Part shown: positions 28,501-38,113 of the stretch, piece by piece
How positions within the stretch are numbered: position 1 is the first letter of the stretch
Layout: every line of letters starts with the position of its first letter
Assembly (NCBI GenBank): GCA_017622215.1
Contig: JAGARO010000006.1
Coordinates: forward strand, 49,028-113,027
Length of the DNA stretch: 64,000 nucleotides
Reading direction: 5' to 3'
DNA from: Clostridia bacterium
GTDB taxonomy: Bacteria; Bacillota; Clostridia; Monoglobales; Monoglobaceae
Made by a program: the position numbers and the translations under genes
The notes under the pieces: generated by a model
Databases searched by the model: none
Told to the model about the DNA's origin: nothing
What the model saw: only the letters and a program-made list of their open reading frames with translations

Positions 28501-28832
28501 CTTCCGCCATGAACAAAATATTCAAGCTTTTTTTCGAGGACCTGCAGGGTTTTCTGTGCTACCATATAGCGACCTGCATTGTCAATATATTTCATTCTGA
28601 GGGGGCCCATTGCACCGAAAATCATATTGCAAAGACGTGAAAAGCTTATTACCTCAACCATAAGCTGTGCATTCACACCAAGCTTTTTTATCATATTTGT
28701 TTCGGATACCATTGTGCTCTGGTCAGGCACAAGAATAAAAGACTTTATTCCCTTTGAAATATTGTCCCTTACCTGATTATAAACATATTCAGTTTTCCCT
28801 GTACCTGCTGTGCCATACACAATTTTAAGCAT
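25587..28832 (-). CDS. addB: ATP-dependent helicase/nuclease subunit AddB
   Basis: AddAB resects double-strand breaks and recognises Chi in Firmicutes. 1081 residues. N-terminal Walker A GTAGTGKT (7-14); C-terminal RecB-like nuclease with VTIVDYKSS; an Fe-S cluster formed by C in YNSCPFSYF and the terminal CDVKGFEPCKFCVYKNHC cluster. Its partner addA is not adjacent, which is unusual because addB and addA normally form an operon; it must lie outside the window. Inserted between rpoC and rpsJ, where rpsL-rpsG-fusA-tuf often lie. GGAAGTGAT precedes the ATG. Confidence 0.92.
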   Translation of the reverse strand: MLKIVYGTAGTGKTEYVYNQVRDNISKGIKSFILVPDQSTMVSETNMIKKLGVNAQLMVEVISFSRLCNMIFGAMGPLRMKYIDNAGRYMVAQKTLQVLEKKLEYFVHGGSRKGFAGTVSDMVSEMKRYGVTPDVLGEAVDKIENLDLKKKIKDLKLIYETYEELLERDYSDSADNLSICVPKIKDCDMFEGKLYVDGFKSFTPDEYRALTELMKKMDVTVTLCADNPEMPSEPFTNVRYTYNRLCEIAGENGIEKAENVKLQKEYKFEKREALLHLKNNYFKTRKKKFEGENNEVHIMYPKTSYDEVTVLAKLITNLCRTKGYTYNDFLVLTRDSGRYDRVIPAVFEKSGISYFMDRKKPLSSNSFVGMMLSLIEILAFGFSYERLMVIARSSLSGIDADKIDTFENYLLEVNITNKLWYTRDKWNYTPKDRGGRDKYDLDEINETREGLTFPILDLIDSIKGTKTARLISAKIGQWMKDCDLDRQMEKKIETFEKQGNLETAGIYRRSWNTFVTLLTQCTDILGEERLTYAKYYEILSTACREISVAQYPPSQDRVLISEIDRFRPDGEKIVIVLGVTEGVFPKSYITEGLLNDDERMELKALGIELAPTAEYKQQEEEMLIYNVLTAPTEELYLFSPVASRSGESIQKSEIIYNVEKIFGISQEDGEELIEDKELTFDALLTKLSGAEGKEEGLTEDWKEIYSYFANHEDYKKELEDFIRRLNSEETPQILDAENIEGLYGDELRLSVSKVEKYNSCPFSYFLSYGLKAEERKFAGVEVNDKGTIMHETLEKYFAECKEKDVDYSQITREQCYADIERIINQVARDYDQVLYETSVYYKYLVIRMKHITSVTAWEIVKFYANGSFRPYGFEVKIGEDIPRLEVDLEKGKAHVVGSIDRMDMAEIDGQKFVTIVDYKSSVKDLEEEMEEAGVKIQPLIYAGIVRENMENVTIAAMFYMHMNDPLVKEEEIKGDIEKAVAKKVEIKGVVLGDDAVLTGLDRDIADDKKIHRIPTGNKSCLPEEVLDRRIKNAKLKLKETAEKIMEGGIEINPCDVKGFEPCKFCVYKNHCQENKNTVVEN

Positions 28833-28862
28833 TTTATCACTTCCGAAACAGTTTATATTTTT

Positions 28863-28891
28863 ATTCTACCATACCAATATTAATTAGTCAA
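28863..28891 (-). promoter_or_regulatory. Sigma-A promoter of addB
   Basis: TTGACT, 17-base spacer, TAGAAT on the minus strand, directly downstream of the rpoC terminator. Confidence 0.75.
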
Positions 28892-28900
28892 TTCAATAAA

Positions 28901-28930
28901 AAAACGGACACGAAATGTGTCCGTTTTTAT
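28901..28930 (-). terminator. Terminator of rpoBC
   Basis: Stem AAAACGGACAC / GTGTCCGTTTT with loop GAAAT and a long T-run on the minus strand. Confidence 0.9.
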
Positions 28931-28937
28931 TACGCAA

Positions 28938-31900
28938 TTACGCTTCTACCGCTTCAGTTTCAGCTATAACCGGATTTTCTTCTCCTGCCGCAACAACATC
29001 AATATCACTATACATAGCAATACCTGTACCTGCAGGGATAAGCTTACCGATAATAACATTTTCCTTAAGGCCGAGAAGTGGGTCCTTCTTACCCTTAATA
29101 GCAGCGTCAGTAAGAACTCTTGTTGTTTCCTGGAAAGAAGCCGCTGATAAGAATGAGTCTGTAGCAAGGGCAGCCTTTGTGATACCCATAAGCACATCTT
29201 CAAACTTCGCAGGTTCTTTTCCTTCTTTAATCATCTTATTATTTACTCTTTCAAGCTCATAACGGTCAACGAGAGCACCTGTTAAGAATTCAGTATCGCC
29301 TGATTCCTCAACTCTTACCTTATGGAGCATCTGTCTTACAATAACTTCAATATGTTTATCGTTGATATCAACACCCTGAAGTCTGTAAACCTTCTGTACT
29401 TCACTGATAATATAGTCCTGAACAGCTGTATGGTCAAGAACTGCAAGAATATCCTGTGGGTACTTAGAACCTTCTGTAAGAGCCTGACCCTTCTTAACTT
29501 CCTTAACTTCGCCGTCTGCAATCTTTCTTGCAATCTTTGCACCGTAAGGAATAAGGTATGTTCTTACATCTCCGTTTTCATCGTTAAGAACCTGAATTTC
29601 AGTCTTTCTTTCGCCGTTACCCTTAACGTCTGTAACATTGATTACAACTCTACCGTCAATTTCAGAAATAATTGCACAACCCTTTGGTCTTCTTGCTTCA
29701 AAGAGTTCTTCTACTCGTGGAAGACCCTGTGTAATATCTTCATCATCGCCTGCAATACCGCCGGCGTGGAAGGTTCTCATTGTAAGCTGTGTACCAGGTT
29801 CACCGATTGACTGTGCAGCGATAATACCAACAGCTTCACCAACATTAACAATCTTTCTGTTAGCAAGGTTCATACCGTAACACTTAGCACAAACACCAAT
29901 CTTAGCACGACAGGTAATAATACTTCTTACTTCAACTTCAGTAACGCCTGCCTTTTCAACCATTTCTGCCTGTGAAGCAGAAATTGGCTTAGCCTGGTCA
30001 GCAGAAACAAGAACTTCCCCTGTTTCAGGGTGAACAATATCACGAACAGGGAATCTGCCTTCAAGTCTTTCAGCAAGCTTCTCTATTCTTGGGATTTCTC
30101 TAACGATAATACCTGAATAATTTTCCTTATTATCGCTGTCTGCGCAACAGTCGTCTTCTCTTACAATTACATCCTGTGATACGTCAACAAGTCTTCTTGT
30201 AAGGTAACCTGAGTCGGCTGTACGGAGCGCTGTATCAGTAAGACCCTTACGGGCACCGTGTGTAGAAATAAAGTATTCAAGTACGTTAAGACCTTCACGG
30301 AAGTTAGCTCTGATAGGGATTTCAATTGTTCTACCCTGTGTATCCGCCATAAGACCACGCATAGCGCCAAGCTGTCTAATCTGGTTGACAGAACCTCTGG
30401 CTCCTGAGTCAGCCATCATATAGATTGGGTTAAGGACATCAAGTTTTGCCATAAGTGCGTCAGATACTTCGTCTGTTGTGTCGCCCCAGATTTTGATAAC
30501 CTTCTGGTATCTTTCTTCATCTGTGATAAGACCACGGCGGAAGTTCTTTGTAACTTCATCAATCTTTGTCTGAGCTTCTTCTAAGATTGAGCCCTTGGAT
30601 TCAGGGATTTCAACGTCAGATACACCAACAGTAATAGCACCCTTAGTTGAATATTTATAGCCCATAGCCTTAATATCATCAAGAAGCTTTGCTGTTTCAG
30701 TAATATCGTGAATCTTAATACTCTTATCAATAATTTTACCGAGAACTTTCTTTGAAACCTTTACATCGATTTCATACTTTAATGCGTTCTCTTCCTTTGT
30801 TCTGTCAATAAAGCCTAAATCCTGCGGAATCTTTGAGTTAAAGATAATTCTACCAACAGTTGTATCAACAACCTGTGTGATTTCTTTTCCGTTCCACATA
30901 CCTGTCTTTCTAACCTTGATAGGTGCGTGAATTCCAACAGCCTTATTTTCGTAAGCAAGTAATGCTTCATTTTCAGAAACAAAAAGTTTGCCTGCACCCA
31001 ATTCATCAGCAAGGGCAGGTGCTTCCTCAGCGCCGATTGTAAGATAGTATGAGCCAAGTACCATATCCTGTGTAGGAACTGTTACAGGCTTACCATCCTG
31101 TGGCTTTAAGAGGTTGTTTGCAGAAAGCATAAGGAATCTTGCTTCTGCCTGTGCTTCAGCTGAAAGCGGGAGGTGAACAGCCATCTGGTCCCCGTCAAAG
31201 TCAGCGTTGAAGGCTGTACAAGTAAGTGGGTGGAGCTTAAGCGCCTTACCCTCAACAAGTACAGGTTCGAATGCCTGAATACCAAGTCTGTGAAGTGTAG
31301 GGGCACGGTTTAAAAGTACAGGATGTTCGGAAATTACTTCCTCTAAAATATCCCAAACCTCTGGGCGTACACGCTCTACCATTCTCTTTGCAGACTTAAT
31401 ATTATGTGCAAGTCCGTCCTCTACAAGCTTCTTCATTACGAATGGCTTGAAGAGTTCCAGCGCCATCTTCTTTGGAAGACCACACTGGTAAATCTTAAGT
31501 TCAGGTCCAACAACGATAACTGAACGTCCTGAATAGTCAACACGCTTACCGAGGAGGTTCTGACGGAAACGTCCCTGCTTACCCTTAAGCATATCGGAGA
31601 GTGATTTTAAAGCTCTGTTACCAGGGCCTGTTACAGCTCTTCCGCGTCTGCCGTTATCAATCAATGAGTCAACAGCTTCCTGGAGCATTCTCTTTTCATT
31701 TCTAACAATGATTTCAGGTGCTCCAAGGTCAAGAAGTCTCTTTAATCTGTTGTTTCTGTTGATAACACGTCTGTATAAGTCATTAAGGTCAGATGTAGCA
31801 AATCTTCCGCCGTCTAACTGTACCATCGGTCTGATATCCGGTGGAATTACAGGGATTACGGAGAGAATCATCCATTCAGGCTTATTGCCTGACTGTCTGA

Positions 31901-32549
31901 AGGATTCTACAACCTCAAGTCTTCTTATTGTTCTCACTTTCTTCTGGCCCTTTGCGCCCTCAAGCTCAGCCTTTAACTCTTCGTAAAGAGCTTCAAGGTC
32001 GATATCCTGAAGCATTTCAAGGATAGCCTCTGCGCCCATTCCTGCACGGAATACTCCTTCACCGTACTTTTCAACTTCTTCACGGTATTCTTTTTCTGTG
32101 AGAATCTGGTTCTTCATAAGACCTGTTTTACCAGGCTCAATTACAATATAGGCTGCAAAGTATAATACTTTTTCAAGAGCCTTTGGTGATACATCAAGAA
32201 TAAGTCCCATTCTGCTTGGGATTCCCTTGAAGTACCAGATGTGAGATACAGGAACTGCAAGTTCGATATGTCCCATTCTCTCACGACGAACCTTAGCTTT
32301 AGTAACTTCAACACCACAGCGGTCGCAAACGATACCCTTATATCTTACACGCTTGTACTTACCGCAGTGACATTCCCAGTCCTTTGTAGGTCCGAATATT
32401 TTTTCACAGAACAAGCCGTCTCTTTCAGGCTTTAATGTTCTGTAGTTAATTGTTTCAGGTTTTTTAACTTCGCCTTTTGACCATTCTCTGATTTTCTCAG
32501 GTGAAGCCAGGCCAATCTGAATGGCGCTGAAAATATCATTTTCACTCAT
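28938..32549 (-). CDS. rpoC: RNA polymerase beta-prime subunit
   Basis: 1203 residues, usual for Clostridia. N-terminal zinc ribbon (CHCGKY...CDRCG), the catalytic metal loop NADFDGDQM with three aspartates (about residue 450), the bridge-helix/trigger-loop region near [21 protein letters not shown], and a second zinc site (CCADSD...[13 protein letters not shown]). Only a weak GAGTG lies before the ATG, so translation may depend on coupling or leader structure. 83 bases after rpoB. Confidence 0.97.
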   Translation of the reverse strand: MSENDIFSAIQIGLASPEKIREWSKGEVKKPETINYRTLKPERDGLFCEKIFGPTKDWECHCGKYKRVRYKGIVCDRCGVEVTKAKVRRERMGHIELAVPVSHIWYFKGIPSRMGLILDVSPKALEKVLYFAAYIVIEPGKTGLMKNQILTEKEYREEVEKYGEGVFRAGMGAEAILEMLQDIDLEALYEELKAELEGAKGQKKVRTIRRLEVVESFRQSGNKPEWMILSVIPVIPPDIRPMVQLDGGRFATSDLNDLYRRVINRNNRLKRLLDLGAPEIIVRNEKRMLQEAVDSLIDNGRRGRAVTGPGNRALKSLSDMLKGKQGRFRQNLLGKRVDYSGRSVIVVGPELKIYQCGLPKKMALELFKPFVMKKLVEDGLAHNIKSAKRMVERVRPEVWDILEEVISEHPVLLNRAPTLHRLGIQAFEPVLVEGKALKLHPLTCTAFNADFDGDQMAVHLPLSAEAQAEARFLMLSANNLLKPQDGKPVTVPTQDMVLGSYYLTIGAEEAPALADELGAGKLFVSENEALLAYENKAVGIHAPIKVRKTGMWNGKEITQVVDTTVGRIIFNSKIPQDLGFIDRTKEENALKYEIDVKVSKKVLGKIIDKSIKIHDITETAKLLDDIKAMGYKYSTKGAITVGVSDVEIPESKGSILEEAQTKIDEVTKNFRRGLITDEERYQKVIKIWGDTTDEVSDALMAKLDVLNPIYMMADSGARGSVNQIRQLGAMRGLMADTQGRTIEIPIRANFREGLNVLEYFISTHGARKGLTDTALRTADSGYLTRRLVDVSQDVIVREDDCCADSDNKENYSGIIVREIPRIEKLAERLEGRFPVRDIVHPETGEVLVSADQAKPISASQAEMVEKAGVTEVEVRSIITCRAKIGVCAKCYGMNLANRKIVNVGEAVGIIAAQSIGEPGTQLTMRTFHAGGIAGDDEDITQGLPRVEELFEARRPKGCAIISEIDGRVVINVTDVKGNGERKTEIQVLNDENGDVRTYLIPYGAKIARKIADGEVKEVKKGQALTEGSKYPQDILAVLDHTAVQDYIISEVQKVYRLQGVDINDKHIEVIVRQMLHKVRVEESGDTEFLTGALVDRYELERVNNKMIKEGKEPAKFEDVLMGITKAALATDSFLSAASFQETTRVLTDAAIKGKKDPLLGLKENVIIGKLIPAGTGIAMYSDIDVVAAGEENPVIAETEAVEA

Positions 32550-32632
32550 TTAACGAACACTCGACTTTCTGTCCGCAATATTTTGTCTATGATTTTTGCT
32601 GCGGACTGCAAAAACCATTTGTCTGTGAGTTA

Positions 32633-35600
32633 TTAAAACTCCTCTTCGTCGTCAAATTCGTCTTCTTTCATAGCATCAAGAGAAATTTCGTTTTCTTCAT
32701 CATCCCCGTCAGGGCTGTATGAATTTTCAAACATCTCGTCGTTGATTTCTGAGAAGAAGTCGTCTGTAACTACCTCTGCGTCATCATCTTCGTTAAATCT
32801 GAACGCGCCTTTTCCGCTTTCGGATTCGATGTTGCCAGGTACATTGCCCGGAATATCGTCATCATCATCAATTTCTCTTAAAATTACTTCGTTTCCTGCT
32901 TCGTCAAGAACCTTAACATCAAGAGCCAAGCTCTGTAATTCCTTAATCAATACCTTAAATGATTCAGGAACGCCTGCCTTAGGAATGTTTTCACCCTTAA
33001 CGATAGCTTCGTATGTGCTTACACGGCCTGTTACGTCATCGGACTTAACAGTTAAGATTTCCTGAAGTGTGTATGCAGCACCATAAGCTTCAAGTGCCCA
33101 AACTTCCATTTCACCAAATCTCTGTCCACCGAACTGTGCCTTACCGCCGAGAGGCTGCTGTGTAACAAGTGAGTAAGGACCTGTTGAACGGGCGTGAATC
33201 TTATCGTCAACAAGGTGGGCAAGCTTAAGCATATGCATATAACCTACTGTTACCTTATTATCGAAAGCATCACCTGTACGTCCGTCGTAAAGGATTGTCT
33301 TACCATCTCTGCTTGCGCCTGCAAGTTCAAGGGCTTCCATAATATCATCTTCAGTTGCACCGTCAAATACAGGTGTTGCAACCTTCCAGCCAAGCTTACT
33401 TGCAGCGTAGCCGAGATGAACTTCAAGTACCTGTCCGATGTTCATTCGGGAAGGTACGCCCAGAGGGTTTAAAACAATCTGGAGCGGTGTACCATCTGGA
33501 AGGAATGGCATATCTTCTTCAGGGAGAATTCTTGAAATAACACCCTTGTTACCGTGTCTACCCGCCATCTTATCACCAACAGAAATCTTTCTCTTCTGGG
33601 CAATATAACAACGTACAATTTCGTTAACGCCTGGTGGTAAATCGTCTCCGTTTTCTCTTGTGAATACCTTAACATCAACGATAATACCGTATTCACCGTG
33701 AGGAACCTTAAGGGAAGTATCTCTTACTTCTCTTGCCTTTTCACCGAAGATTGCTCTTAAAAGTCTTTCTTCAGCGTTAAGGTCAGTTTCACCCTTAGGT
33801 GTAACCTTACCAACAAGGATATCGCCTGCTTCAACTTCAGCACCGATACGGATAATACCTCTTTCATCAAGGTCCTTAAGGGCATCTTCGCCTACGTTAG
33901 GAATATCTCTTGTGATTTCTTCAGGTCCCAGCTTTGTATCTCTGGACTCGATTTCATATTCTTCTATATGAATAGATGTAAATACATCTTCCTTAACAAG
34001 TCTTTCATTGATAAGCATAGCATCTTCGTAGTTATAACCTTCCCAGGTCATAAATCCGATAAGAATATTCTTACCAAGACCGATTTCACCGTTCTTTGTA
34101 GAAGGACCGTCAGCAATAATATCTCCAGCCTCAACTCTTTCCCCTTCTTTTACGATTGGGCGCTGGTTGATGCACATGCCCTGGTTGGAACGCTTAAACT
34201 TAATAAGCTTATAGCTGTCCACAGAGCCTTCGTCTGTCTTAATTTCAATTGTTGTAGCAGATACCTTTGAAACTACACCTGCGTTATCTGCGAGAATACA
34301 TACTCCTGAATCCTTAGCAGTCTTATATTCCATACCTGTACCGATAATAGGAGCCTCTGTAATCATAAGAGGAACAGCCTGACGCTGCATGTTAGAGCCC
34401 ATGAGTGCACGGTTAGCGTCATCGTTTTCAAGGAACGGAATCATTGCTGTCGCAATAGATGTAACCTGTCTTGGGGATACGTCCATATAGTCAACTGCAC
34501 ATTTTCCAGGTTCAGCGTTTCTTTCAAGGAATTCATCCTTATATCTTGTAACAACTCTCTTGGCAATGAACTTACCGTTTTCATCAAGCGGTTCATTTGC
34601 CTGTGCTACGTAGAATCCTTCTTCTGTATCAGCTGTCATATATTCAACTTCGTCTGTTACAATACCATTTTCCTTATCAACCTTACGGTATGGTGTTTCG
34701 ATAAAGCCATATTCATTAACTCTTGCAAAACCACTGAGTGAGTTGATAAGACCGATGTTCGGACCTTCAGGTGTTTCGATAGGACACATACGTCCGTAAT
34801 GTGAATGGTGAACGTCTCGAACTTCGAAGCCTGCTCTTTCTCTTGAAAGACCGCCAGGACCAAGGGCAGATAATCTTCTCTTATGTGTAAGCTCACCAAG
34901 AGGGTTAATCTGGTCCATAAACTGTGAAAGCTGTGATGAACCAAAGAATTCCTTGATTGCTGATGTAACAGGTCTTATATTGATAAGTGACTGTGGTGTG
35001 ATTGTTTCAGTATCCTGAATTGTCATTCTTTCACGAACAACTCTTTCCATTCTCGCAAGACCGATTCTGAACTGGTTCTGGAGAAGTTCTCCAACAGAAC
35101 GGATTCTTCTGTTTCCAAGATGGTCGATATCGTCAACATCGCCTACACCGTGAGCTAAGTTACATACATAAGAAATTGAAGCGATAATATCGTCAATTAA
35201 AATGTGCTTTGGAACAAGCTCATCGCACTTTTCTTCGATTGCAGCCTTAAATTCATCTGTATCCTTAACTTCGTCTAAGTCCTTTCCTTCAAACTGTTCG
35301 TCAAGAATATTCTTAAGTACGCTCCAGCGTACCTTTTCTCTGATTCCAAATGGCTTTAAGTCGTAATCTACGTTTGCCTTAAGGTCAAACATATTGTTAC
35401 CGATTACCTTCGTGATACTGCCGTCTGAGCACTTGATATTAACAGCGTTAATATGTGCATTTTCAATAGCAACAGCCATTTCCCTTGTAATCTTTTCATC
35501 TGCTGAAACAATAATTTCACCGTTTTCGTCAACTAATGTATCAGCTGAAACCTGACCTACAATTCTTTCAAATATGCCAAGCTTCTTATTGAACTTAAAG

Positions 35601-36418
35601 CGTCCTACTCTTGCAAGGTCATAACGCTTAGGGTCAAAGAAAAGATTTGTAAGAAGTGTTCTCGCACTTTCTACTGTAGGAGGTTCGCCCGGACGAAGCT
35701 TTCTGTAAACCTCTAAAAGACCTTCTTCCATTGTCTTTGTAATATCCTTTTCAAAGGTTGGTGTAAGTCTTTCGTCGTCTCCGAACAAATCTCTGATTTC
35801 CTGGTCAGTTCCAAAGCCTAAAGCTCTAACTAAAACTGTTACAGGAATCTTTCTCATTCTGTCAATTCTAACAGAGAATACATCGTTACTGTCAGTTTCA
35901 TATTCAAGCCATGCGCCTCTGTTTGGAATAATCTGTGATGTAAAGAGTTCCTTACCGAACTTATCGTGGTCTTTCGCATAGTATGCGGAAGGTGATCTTA
36001 CAAGCTGGGATACAATAACTCTTTCTGCACCGTTGATAATAAATGTACCTGACGGTGTCATAATAGGGAAGTCTCCCATAAATATTTCCTGTTCTTTAAC
36101 TTCGCCTGTTTCAGTATTCTTAAGTCTTACCTTAACACGAAGAGGAGCCGCATAAGTTGCATCTCTCTCCTTACATTCAGCAATATCATACTTAGGTGTC
36201 ATATCAATTCTGTAATCAACAAATTCAAGAATAAGATTTCCTGAATAATCACCTATTGGCGATACGTCGTGAAAAACTTCCTTAAGTCCTTCTTCAACAA
36301 ACCAGTCATAAGAATTTTTCTGAATCTCGATAAGATTAGGCATTTCAATGACTTCACGGATTTTTCCGTAACTCATTCTTGTATTCCTACCAAGCTTCAC
36401 CTCATGTGGTAATGCCAT
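32633..36418 (-). CDS. rpoB: RNA polymerase beta subunit
   Basis: 1261 residues. Opens with [14 protein letters not shown]; rifampicin region [33 protein letters not shown] (split here: [13 protein letters not shown], then [16 protein letters not shown]) looks wild-type at the serine, aspartate and histidine positions usually mutated. [13 protein letters not shown] and the C-terminal [17 protein letters not shown] are intact. A long acidic C-terminal tail (about residues 1180-1261, many D/E) follows. rplJ/rplL are not upstream; it has its own promoter and a leader near 290 nt. Confidence 0.97.
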   Translation of the reverse strand: MALPHEVKLGRNTRMSYGKIREVIEMPNLIEIQKNSYDWFVEEGLKEVFHDVSPIGDYSGNLILEFVDYRIDMTPKYDIAECKERDATYAAPLRVKVRLKNTETGEVKEQEIFMGDFPIMTPSGTFIINGAERVIVSQLVRSPSAYYAKDHDKFGKELFTSQIIPNRGAWLEYETDSNDVFSVRIDRMRKIPVTVLVRALGFGTDQEIRDLFGDDERLTPTFEKDITKTMEEGLLEVYRKLRPGEPPTVESARTLLTNLFFDPKRYDLARVGRFKFNKKLGIFERIVGQVSADTLVDENGEIIVSADEKITREMAVAIENAHINAVNIKCSDGSITKVIGNNMFDLKANVDYDLKPFGIREKVRWSVLKNILDEQFEGKDLDEVKDTDEFKAAIEEKCDELVPKHILIDDIIASISYVCNLAHGVGDVDDIDHLGNRRIRSVGELLQNQFRIGLARMERVVRERMTIQDTETITPQSLINIRPVTSAIKEFFGSSQLSQFMDQINPLGELTHKRRLSALGPGGLSRERAGFEVRDVHHSHYGRMCPIETPEGPNIGLINSLSGFARVNEYGFIETPYRKVDKENGIVTDEVEYMTADTEEGFYVAQANEPLDENGKFIAKRVVTRYKDEFLERNAEPGKCAVDYMDVSPRQVTSIATAMIPFLENDDANRALMGSNMQRQAVPLMITEAPIIGTGMEYKTAKDSGVCILADNAGVVSKVSATTIEIKTDEGSVDSYKLIKFKRSNQGMCINQRPIVKEGERVEAGDIIADGPSTKNGEIGLGKNILIGFMTWEGYNYEDAMLINERLVKEDVFTSIHIEEYEIESRDTKLGPEEITRDIPNVGEDALKDLDERGIIRIGAEVEAGDILVGKVTPKGETDLNAEERLLRAIFGEKAREVRDTSLKVPHGEYGIIVDVKVFTRENGDDLPPGVNEIVRCYIAQKRKISVGDKMAGRHGNKGVISRILPEEDMPFLPDGTPLQIVLNPLGVPSRMNIGQVLEVHLGYAASKLGWKVATPVFDGATEDDIMEALELAGASRDGKTILYDGRTGDAFDNKVTVGYMHMLKLAHLVDDKIHARSTGPYSLVTQQPLGGKAQFGGQRFGEMEVWALEAYGAAYTLQEILTVKSDDVTGRVSTYEAIVKGENIPKAGVPESFKVLIKELQSLALDVKVLDEAGNEVILREIDDDDDIPGNVPGNIESESGKGAFRFNEDDDAEVVTDDFFSEINDEMFENSYSPDGDDEENEISLDAMKEDEFDDEEEF

Positions 36419-36498
36419 CAGTCACTTCACCTCTCTATAAATTTGCGTATTCACGCAGTTGTTTTTAAAAATCATCACAAAATAACACTTCCTGCCTC

Positions 36499-36540
36499 AA
36501 AAAATCTGCATTTTCGCATAGAATTGTTACGAAAATTACA
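36499..36540 (-). repeat. rpoB-leader stem-loop module, copy 2
   Basis: Stem ATTTTCG / CGAAAAT, loop of about 13 bases, then TGCAGATTTTTT on the minus strand. Confidence 0.5.
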
Positions 36541-36605
36541 TCATTTTTTCGGCACAGAACCTTTTCTCCTGAAACCGAATATAGAATTATTATCCGATTT
36601 TTTAT

Positions 36606-36647
36606 AAAAAAGCCTGCATTTTTGTGAGGTTTTGACAAAAAATTACA
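36606..36647 (-). repeat. rpoB-leader stem-loop module, copy 1
   Basis: Stem ATTTTTTGT / ACAAAAAT, loop of about nine bases, then TGCAGGCTTTTTT on the minus strand. Same length and ends as copy 2, with different paired bases. Confidence 0.5.
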
Positions 36648-36713
36648 CGAAAGTTTGTGCAACAATTTGAAAAAACTCCATAAAAGCCCTATTTTGCATT
36701 ATGATAGAAATAA

Positions 36714-36742
36714 AGTATAACACAAGTTGTTTTTTATGTCAA
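36714..36742 (-). promoter_or_regulatory. Sigma-A promoter of rpoBC
   Basis: TTGACA, 17-base spacer, TATACT on the minus strand. Confidence 0.85.
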
Positions 36743-36753
36743 CCTTTTTTCAA

Positions 36754-36790
36754 TAAAAAAGTCTTAACCTCTCGGTTAAGACTCTTTATT
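36754..36790 (-). terminator. Terminator of the MFS gene
   Basis: Stem GTCTTAACC / GGTTAAGAC with loop TCTC and an A6 (minus-strand T6) tract. The stem includes the MFS stop codon. Confidence 0.85.
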
Positions 36791-37936
36791 TATTACTTTT
36801 ATCATTCTGTTTATCATCACAAGCATAAGCAAGGCGAAAATGCACAGGTAAAGGGGATAGAGATGAATTGAAATATAATCTGCGATAAAACCGAAGACCG
36901 GGGGTACAAGACAGCTTCCCACATATGCACTTGCCATCTGTATTCCCACTAACGCCTGGGAATTCTTCTCGCCGAAATTATTTGGTGTAGCGTGAAGCAG
37001 GCAAGGAAAAACGGGAGCTGCACCAAGACCGATGGTTACAAGTCCTGCAAGGGCAAGAACATTTGTCTTGTCGGGAACAGCTATGAAAACAAGTCCTAAA
37101 AGCATTGTCCATATACCCATTTTTATCATCTTATTATCGCCGAAACGGTCTGCTATAAACCCCGTCAAAAATCTTCCTCCTGTTTCACCAAGGTAGAAAA
37201 GAGCTCCGAAACGGGCTGCTGTTTCAGGGTCAACACCCCTTGCCTCAACCATATAGGTTGTTGCCCAGAGGCCTGCTGTTATTTCAAAGGCACAAAAGCC
37301 GAAGTTTGTAAAAAGGCTTTCCTTAACTCCCTTAATTTTAATCACCTTTTTAAGAGGAATTATTTCTCCCTTTTCTTCCTCCGCTTTTTCAGTTTTCTTC
37401 CACAGCGGAAGAGACAGAAACAGGAATGCTGTGAAAATTATCTGGATTACGGATACAATTCTGTAGCCTGTAGCCCAGCCCAGCTGATTTGTAAGGCTAT
37501 AACTCATTATGTAAGGACTTATGGAAACACCCACTCCCCAGAAGCCGTGAAGCCAACTCATCTGTCTTGAGGAATAGTGAATTGCAACATAATTGTTAAG
37601 AGCAGCGTCCACTGCACCTGCCCCAAGACCGTAGGGGATTGCAAAAAGGCAAATCAGGATAAATGATTTTGAAACAGAAAATCCGAAAAGTCCCATAGCT
37701 GTCATTGCAACACTTATTGCTGTAACAAGCCCTGCATTCAGCTTTTTTGTAAGATAGTCCGAAGCAAGACTTGAAACTATTGTTCCCACAGTAATTACCA
37801 TTGTGATTATTCCTGCATAGGACAGAGGAACATTCAAATCGTTGTGCATTATAGGCCAGGCTGAACCTAAGAGTGAATCGGGAAGTCCAAGGCTTATAAA
37901 CGCCACATATATTATCGCTAAAAGTAAAGAATACAT
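36776..37936 (-). CDS. Major facilitator superfamily transporter
   Basis: 386 residues, about 12 transmembrane segments. N-terminal half opens SLLLAIIYVAFISLGLPDSLLGSAWP; the loop-2 A-motif region is SLASDYLTKKLNAG and its duplicate GRFLTGFIADRFGDNK. The pattern resembles the FucP/Bmr-like sugar or drug branch, but the substrate cannot be read from sequence. Start ATG at 37936 with AGGTG upstream; longer in-frame versions overlap the promoter. Monocistronic, with promoter at 37971-37999, divergent from glyS. Confidence 0.85.
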   Translation of the reverse strand: MYSLLLAIIYVAFISLGLPDSLLGSAWPIMHNDLNVPLSYAGIITMVITVGTIVSSLASDYLTKKLNAGLVTAISVAMTAMGLFGFSVSKSFILICLFAIPYGLGAGAVDAALNNYVAIHYSSRQMSWLHGFWGVGVSISPYIMSYSLTNQLGWATGYRIVSVIQIIFTAFLFLSLPLWKKTEKAEEEKGEIIPLKKVIKIKGVKESLFTNFGFCAFEITAGLWATTYMVEARGVDPETAARFGALFYLGETGGRFLTGFIADRFGDNKMIKMGIWTMLLGLVFIAVPDKTNVLALAGLVTIGLGAAPVFPCLLHATPNNFGEKNSQALVGIQMASAYVGSCLVPPVFGFIADYISIHLYPLYLCIFALLMLVMINRMIKVINKES

Positions 37937-37970
37937 AAAATGCACACCTATTTTCTCAATGTTTTTTATG

Positions 37971-37999
37971 ATTATAGCATCACGCCCCACATATTGCAA
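37971..37999 (-). promoter_or_regulatory. Sigma-A promoter of the MFS gene
   Basis: TTGCAA, 17-base spacer, TATAAT on the minus strand. Confidence 0.75.
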
Positions 38000-38042
38000 T
38001 ACGTTTTCCAAAAAAATCTCTTCCTCTATATATAAAAAACTA

Positions 38043-38071
38043 TTGATTTTAATTCAGTTCTGTTATATAAT
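38043..38071 (+). promoter_or_regulatory. Sigma-A promoter of glyS-holB-ricT-WYL
   Basis: TTGATT, 17-base spacer, TATAAT. The short leader shows no T-box, which is often present ahead of clostridial tRNA synthetase genes. Confidence 0.78.
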
Positions 38072-38113
38072 AAATTGAACTATTGTATTTTTTCAGAAAG
38101 GCTGGTTAGATTT

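Larger units (their letters stand above)
36419..36707 (-). promoter_or_regulatory. rpoBC leader with tandem stem-loop modules
   Basis: About 289 nt between the inferred start and the rpoB ATG. It contains two equal-length (42-nt) related modules on the minus strand, at 36647-36606 and 36540-36499, each beginning TGTAATTTT and ending AAAATGCAG-2 nt-TTTTTT. A small GCGT-GAAT-ACGC hairpin lies near 36436-36447 before the Shine-Dalgarno. No protein-coding sequence is convincing. Confidence 0.5.

Noticed and set aside
28938..28963. Expected rpoC C-terminal truncation, as the protein is 1203 residues rather than about 1400
   Set aside because: Shorter beta-prime without the gamma-proteobacterial insertions is normal in Firmicutes.
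36465..36665. Small minus-strand frame in the rpoB leader
   Set aside because: No ribosome site, unusual composition, and overlaps the repeated stem-loop modules.
38075..38113. Longer GlyRS start
   Set aside because: It lies at the predicted transcription start; the family N-terminus begins at 38114.
38000..38113. T-box leader before glyS
   Set aside because: Only about 40 nt of leader and no AGGGTGGNACCGCG-like antiterminator sequence.
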